Source: Anaerobutyricum hallii DSM 3353
Lineage (GTDB): Bacteria > Bacillota > Clostridia > Lachnospirales > Lachnospiraceae
DNA length: 64,000 nt
Direction: 5' to 3'
Assembly: GCF_000173975.1 (NCBI RefSeq)
Contig: NZ_ACEP01000106.1
Location: 1-64,000, forward strand
The notes under the pieces were generated by a model, which saw nothing but the letters and a program-made list of their open reading frames with translations, was not told where the DNA came from and did no database searches. Positions 59,628-64,000 of the stretch are shown piece by piece (within the stretch, counting starts at the first letter, position 1; each line of letters opens with the position of its first letter). The translations under genes were made by a program, and so were the position numbers.

Positions 59628-60044
59628 GTGAACTGGAGAAGATGGATAAATAAAGATAATGAAACTTTATTTGATTTAATTTTCGGATGTATTGTGTACA
59701 GTATTGTTTTTGAAGCGATAGGGCTTCTTGTCGTGGAGAATAAAGAAAGCTACAGTCTGGGGCTGTTACTTGGGACAGCTGTAGCGATAGGACTTAGCGT
59801 GAGTATGTACAAGAGTCTGAACAATTGTCTTGTGATGACGGAACATCAGGCGAGGAGGAACATGGTATTTAGCACGCTTTTAAGGGCAGTGGTTATATTA
59901 TTGGCTGCATGGATTGGAATGCGTTCAGGATATTTTAGTTTTCCGGGAATAATTATTGGAATTCTGGGACTGAAAATATCTGCATATTTTCATGCATATA
60001 CTAATGTATATATAACAAAGAAATTATATAAGAAAGGAAGGTAA
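59628..60044 (+). CDS. atpI: ATP synthase subunit I-like membrane protein
   Basis: A 138-residue membrane protein with four hydrophobic helices (about 10-30, 40-58, 80-97 and 103-125). It starts with GTG at 59628. It fits ATP synthase subunit I, which assists c-ring assembly. The sequence itself is poorly conserved in this family, so assignment relies on topology and position before atpB, 4 bases apart. Confidence 0.7.
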   Translation: MNWRRWINKDNETLFDLIFGCIVYSIVFEAIGLLVVENKESYSLGLLLGTAVAIGLSVSMYKSLNNCLVMTEHQARRNMVFSTLLRAVVILLAAWIGMRSGYFSFPGIIIGILGLKISAYFHAYTNVYITKKLYKKGR

Positions 60045-60048
60045 AGGT

Positions 60049-60741
60049 ATGGGAAGCAGCGATGTGGATTTTTTTATCCATAGTTATTATGAATTTAAGC
60101 TGTTTGGGGTTACCCTCTCTATCAATACTACGATGGTCACGACAGTAATTGTTTGTCTGATATTATTGGCTTTGATATTATTTGCCAGACATGAGATCAT
60201 GAAAGATTATGACGAACCGAATGTTGTGCAGAATGTAGTAGAGATGATAGTGGAGAAGATGGATGCCATGGTTGTGAGCAACATGGGTATTCACGCAAAG
60301 AAGTACCTGAATTATGTAGAGGCGCTGATGGCGTTTATCTTTTTATCCAATATTTCAGGACTTTTCGGATTACGGCCGCCAACGGCAGATTTTGGAACCA
60401 CATTCGGTCTGGCACTGATTACATTTGTGATGATTGAGTATGCTTGGATAAAGACAAAGGGATTTGGAATCATAAAAGATTTATTAGATCCGTTTCCAGT
60501 CTTTCTCCCGATTAACATCATCAGTGAGTTTGCCACTCCGGTCTCCATGTCACTGCGTTTGTTTGGTAATGTAACAGCAGGAACGATTATGCTCGGCCTG
60601 TGGTACGCATTGATGCCGTGGTTTACAAAGATTGGAATACCGGCATTTCTACATGCATATTTCGATTTCTTTTCTGGAGCAATCCAGACATATGTATTTG
60701 GAATGTTAACAATGGTATTCATATCAAACCGTTATGATTAG
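60049..60741 (+). CDS. atpB: ATP synthase F0 subunit a
   Basis: A 230-residue ion-channel subunit with about five or six helices. The key C-terminal helix contains the essential arginine in MSLRLFGNVTAGTIM (about 170-184). The preceding NIISEFATPVS and the final AIQTYVFGMLTMVFIS stretches are conserved. It forms the ion path next to the c-ring. Confidence 0.94.
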   Translation: MGSSDVDFFIHSYYEFKLFGVTLSINTTMVTTVIVCLILLALILFARHEIMKDYDEPNVVQNVVEMIVEKMDAMVVSNMGIHAKKYLNYVEALMAFIFLSNISGLFGLRPPTADFGTTFGLALITFVMIEYAWIKTKGFGIIKDLLDPFPVFLPINIISEFATPVSMSLRLFGNVTAGTIMLGLWYALMPWFTKIGIPAFLHAYFDFFSGAIQTYVFGMLTMVFISNRYD

Positions 60742-60776
60742 GAGAGACTGTAACGGTTTGTTTACAGGTTTTCTGA

Positions 60777-61079
<303 letters not shown>

Positions 61080-61114
61080 GATGAGTCCTCGAGAATTCGA
61101 AAGGAGGCCATAAA

Positions 61115-61657
61115 GTGTTATTAGAGGCACTAAAGTATGATAACAGAATATTTGGCCTGGACCCACAGCTTGTATTTCAGGTAGCATTTCAGATGCTCGC
61201 CATCTTTATTTTATTTTTAGCTGCAAGTTATCTGCTTCTTGATCCGGTAAGAAAGATTTTGAATGACCGTAAAGAGCGGGTAATGAAGGAGCAAAAAGAG
61301 GCGAAGGAGAGTCGGGAACAGGCAATTCGTTTTAAGGATGAGTATGATACGAAGCTGAAACGGATTGATAAAGAGGCGGAACAGATTTTAAGTGATGCCA
61401 GAAAGAAGGCCATGCAGCGGGAGAATGAGATTATCGCAGACGCACGAGCGGAGGCAGCCCGTATCATGGAGAATGCAAAGAGTGAGGCAGAGCTTGAGAA
61501 GAAGCGTGTTAAAGATGAAGTAAAACAGGAGATTATTTCTGTTGCCGCGCTTATGTCAGAGAAGATTATTGCCGCATCTGTTGATGAGCAGACACAGAAT
61601 GCTCTGTTTGAGCAGACATTAAAAGAGATGGGAGATAAAACATGGCTAAACGAGTAA
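61115..61657 (+). CDS. atpF: ATP synthase F0 subunit b
   Basis: A 180-residue stator subunit. An N-terminal membrane helix (about 15-40) is followed by a long charged coiled-coil (about 48-150) with NDRKERV and repeated Glu/Lys/Ala heptads. It starts with GTG at 61115 after AAAGGAGG and overlaps atpH by 16 bases. Confidence 0.93.
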   Translation: MLLEALKYDNRIFGLDPQLVFQVAFQMLAIFILFLAASYLLLDPVRKILNDRKERVMKEQKEAKESREQAIRFKDEYDTKLKRIDKEAEQILSDARKKAMQRENEIIADARAEAARIMENAKSEAELEKKRVKDEVKQEIISVAALMSEKIIAASVDEQTQNALFEQTLKEMGDKTWLNE

Positions 61658-62214
61658 GCAGTATTTACGGCAATGCTTTGTTTGAGCTGGCAGTCGAGGA
61701 GAAGAAGATGGATGCCCTTTTATCAGAGGTGCAGACATTGCAGCAGATTCTTCTTGAGAATGCGGACTTACTCTCTCTTTTAAATCATCCGGAAGTAAGC
61801 AAGATAGAGAAGTTAGACTTGCTGAAGAATATATTTTCCGGACGGGCATCGGATGAGGTGCTGGGATTTCTCAGCATTATTGTGGAGAAGGACAGACAGA
61901 AAGACATTCCAAAGATTTTTGAATTTTTCGTAGACAAGGCGAAGGAATATAAGGGAATTGGTAAGGTAAAGGTTGTTTCTGCCACAGAACTTTCTGCCCG
62001 CCAGAAGGAAAAACTTACAAAGCGTCTTTTAGAGACGACGAAATACACTTCCTTTGAAGTAGATTATCAGATAAACCCGGCATTGCTTGGAGGTCTGATC
62101 ATCCGAATAGAAGACAGAGTGTTAGACAGCAGTCTTAAAACGCAGATTGAGAAGCTCAGCAAGGGATTATCAAAGTTGAGTTTGGAGAAAGAAGGTGTAG
62201 TTGGGGTTGGTTAA
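61642..62214 (+). CDS. atpH: ATP synthase F1 subunit delta
   Basis: A 190-residue stator cap protein. The N-terminal helical domain begins [19 protein letters not shown]. The C-terminal part has [17 protein letters not shown] and the family [25 protein letters not shown]. It links subunit b to the alpha-beta hexamer. It overlaps both neighbouring genes. Confidence 0.94.
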   Translation: MAKRVSSIYGNALFELAVEEKKMDALLSEVQTLQQILLENADLLSLLNHPEVSKIEKLDLLKNIFSGRASDEVLGFLSIIVEKDRQKDIPKIFEFFVDKAKEYKGIGKVKVVSATELSARQKEKLTKRLLETTKYTSFEVDYQINPALLGGLIIRIEDRVLDSSLKTQIEKLSKGLSKLSLEKEGVVGVG

Positions 62215-63712
62215 TTTAAGACCGGAAGAAATCAGTTCCGTAATCAAGGAACAGATTAAGAATTATACGGCGAAGCTGGAAACCACCGATGTTGGTACTG
62301 TTATTCAGGTGGCGGATGGTATTGCGCGTATTCATGGTCTGGAGAATGCAATGCAGGGTGAACTTCTGGAATTCCCGGGAGAAGTATACGGCATGGTCAT
62401 GAACTTAGAGGAAGACAACGTTGGTGTTGTACTTTTAGGTGATTCCCGTGCAGTTAACGAGGGAGACGTGGTAAAGACTACTGGAAGAGTAGTAGAAGTT
62501 CCTGTTGGAGATGCACTTACCGGCCGTGTTGTGAACGCATTAGGACAGCCGATTGACGAAAAAGGACCAATTGATACAGATAAATATCGTCCTGTAGAGA
62601 GAGTTGCCTACGGTGTTATTGACCGTCAGGCAGTAGATACTCCGGTACAGACCGGAATTAAGGCGATTGACTCCATGGTTCCAATTGGACGTGGACAGCG
62701 TGAGTTGATCATTGGTGACCGTCAGACAGGTAAGACGGCCATTGCCGTTGACACGATTATCAACCAGAAGGGTCAGAATATGCACTGTATTTATGTAGCC
62801 ATCGGACAGAAGGCTTCTACAGTTGCAGGTATTGTAAAGACATTAAAAGAACATGATGCGATGGAATACACAACCGTTGTCGCTTCCACTGCCAGCGAGT
62901 TAGCACCATTACAATATATCGCACCATATGCAGGATGTGCAATCGGTGAAGAGTGGATGGAGCGTGGAGAGGATGTACTTATCATTTATGATGATTTAAG
63001 TAAGCATGCTACGTCATACCGTACCCTGTCCTTACTTCTTAGAAGACCACCAGGACGTGAGGCATATCCTGGAGACGTATTCTATCTTCATTCAAGATTA
63101 TTAGAGAGAGCGTCAAGACTTTCTAAGGAACTTGGCGGTGGTTCACTTACAGCGATTCCGATTATCGAGACACAGGCAGGCGATGTTTCTGCTTATATCC
63201 CGACAAACGTTATCTCCATCACAGACGGACAGATTTATCTGGAAACGGAGATGTTCCACGCAGGTTTCCGTCCAGCGATTAATGCGGGTCTTTCCGTATC
63301 CCGAGTAGGTGGAGCGGCACAGATTAAGGCGATGAAGAAGATTGCAGGTCCAATTCGTACAGAACTTGCTCAGTATCGTGAACTTGCGTCCTTTGCCCAG
63401 TTTGGTTCCGAACTTGATGATGATACAAGAGAACGTCTTGCACAGGGTGAGCGTATTAAAGAAGTATTAAAACAGCCACAGTATCAGCCTCTTGCTGTAG
63501 AGAAACAGATTGTTATCATTTATGCGGTAACGAGAAAGTATCTTCTTGATGTACCAGTAGAGCGTATTGCAGAGTTTGAGAAGGGACTTTATGAATTTGT
63601 AGAGACAAAGTATCCAGAGATTTATAAGGCAATCCGTGAAACAGGAGAAATCAACAGTGAGACAGATGTGTTAATTCAGAAGGCCATTACAGAATTTAAG
63701 AATCAATTTTAA
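62201..63712 (+). CDS. atpA: ATP synthase F1 subunit alpha
   Basis: A 503-residue nucleotide-binding subunit with [11 protein letters not shown] at the start, Walker [11 protein letters not shown] (about 170), Walker [13 protein letters not shown] (about 262), and [17 protein letters not shown] (about 367). The start is a TTG at 62201 or 62207, both in frame, inside the end of atpH. The first is listed. Confidence 0.95.
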   Translation: MGLVNLRPEEISSVIKEQIKNYTAKLETTDVGTVIQVADGIARIHGLENAMQGELLEFPGEVYGMVMNLEEDNVGVVLLGDSRAVNEGDVVKTTGRVVEVPVGDALTGRVVNALGQPIDEKGPIDTDKYRPVERVAYGVIDRQAVDTPVQTGIKAIDSMVPIGRGQRELIIGDRQTGKTAIAVDTIINQKGQNMHCIYVAIGQKASTVAGIVKTLKEHDAMEYTTVVASTASELAPLQYIAPYAGCAIGEEWMERGEDVLIIYDDLSKHATSYRTLSLLLRRPPGREAYPGDVFYLHSRLLERASRLSKELGGGSLTAIPIIETQAGDVSAYIPTNVISITDGQIYLETEMFHAGFRPAINAGLSVSRVGGAAQIKAMKKIAGPIRTELAQYRELASFAQFGSELDDDTRERLAQGERIKEVLKQPQYQPLAVEKQIVIIYAVTRKYLLDVPVERIAEFEKGLYEFVETKYPEIYKAIRETGEINSETDVLIQKAITEFKNQF

Positions 63713-63727
63713 GGATGGTGATTGAAT

Positions 63728-64000
63728 ATGGCATCAATGCGAGATATTAAGAGGCGGAAAGAAAGTATTCAGAGTACGCAGCAGATTACCAAAGCAATGA
63801 AGCTCGTATCCACTGTTAAGCTTCAGAAAGCCAGAACCAGAGCGGAGAGTGCAAAGCCGTATTTCCAGAAAATGTACGATACGGTGCAGTCGATTCTCTC
63901 AAAATCAGGCAATATCGAACATCCTTACCTGACATTTAACGGCTCAGAAAAAAAAGCCGTAATCGTTGTAACCTCAAACCGTGGACTTGCAGGCGGCTAT
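63728..64000 (+). CDS. atpG: ATP synthase F1 subunit gamma (partial, cut by window end)
   Basis: The first 91 residues of the central rotor shaft: MASMRDIKRRKESIQSTQQITKAMKLVS is the typical start, followed by the QKAR helix and the VIVVTSNRGLAGGY strand at the window edge. The gene continues beyond position 64000, and atpD and atpC would be expected after it. Confidence 0.95.
   Translation, partial: MASMRDIKRRKESIQSTQQITKAMKLVSTVKLQKARTRAESAKPYFQKMYDTVQSILSKSGNIEHPYLTFNGSEKKAVIVVTSNRGLAGGY

Overview
The window looks like chromosome of a low-GC, spore-forming, anaerobic Firmicute, most plausibly a gut Lachnospiraceae of the Anaerobutyricum/Eubacterium hallii kind. This rests on the presence of SpoIIR, CwlD and MecA, on strong AAGGAGG ribosome binding sites, an ATP synthase with the sodium-binding c-subunit signature, and the style of the amino-acid and sugar catabolic genes. 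The genus is inferred, not proven. No rRNA, tRNA, CRISPR array, intact transposase or prophage was seen.

Layout. 0-8 kb: spoIIR, a transglutaminase-like lipoprotein, a compact type IV pilus-like cluster (inner-membrane PilC/GspF protein, pilin-like proteins, PilT ATPase), then a c-di-GMP-I riboswitch in front of a secreted HExxH metalloprotease resembling the Pro-Pro endopeptidase/lethal-factor fold. 8.4-16.6 kb: a sugar-phosphate regulon with a split transketolase, two DeoC-like aldolases, an FGGY kinase, a GntR regulator, a class II aldolase and a PHP phosphoesterase. Two promoters in it carry the same TTGTATATACAA palindrome. 16.7-18.2 kb: ddl and a DUF1934 gene. 18.4-26.4 kb: an amine or amino-acid catabolic region with PucR and XRE-cupin regulators, an iron alcohol dehydrogenase, a class III aminotransferase, a kinase-like protein and an APC permease. 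26.7-31 kb: a candidate DUF3990 toxin pair, plsC and malQ. 31.6-42.3 kb: a second split-transketolase pathway with LacI regulator, sugar isomerase, FGGY kinase and a complete ribose-type ABC transporter. 42.4-48.5 kb: gdpP, rplI, dnaB, a MerR-type coiled-coil protein and a ferredoxin. 48.7-54.6 kb: a YARHG protein and an FMN-riboswitch-controlled riboflavin operon (ribD-ribE-ribBA-ribH), then a DUF1858 protein. 55-64 kb: mecA, cwlD, a tsaC/Sua5 gene, a phosphatase relative that lacks its catalytic cysteine, and the ATP synthase operon from atpZ to the start of atpG.

The most unusual content is intergenic. At least eight long hairpin elements (about 120-190 bp) share a two-sided core but have outer arms of about 17-33 bp that differ from copy to copy and still pair almost perfectly. 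A separate 162-bp MITE with AGAGCGTG... termini and TA-type target flanks is present in four full copies plus relics, and supplies the stop codon of three genes. Relics of IS200/IS605-type ends and smaller palindromes are also scattered through the region.

The two transketolase regions look like inducible routes that feed pentose-phosphate and glycolytic intermediates. The 18-26 kb region probably converts an amino-group substrate to a semialdehyde and then an alcohol, which in a butyrate producer could feed 4-hydroxybutyrate-type metabolism (inference).
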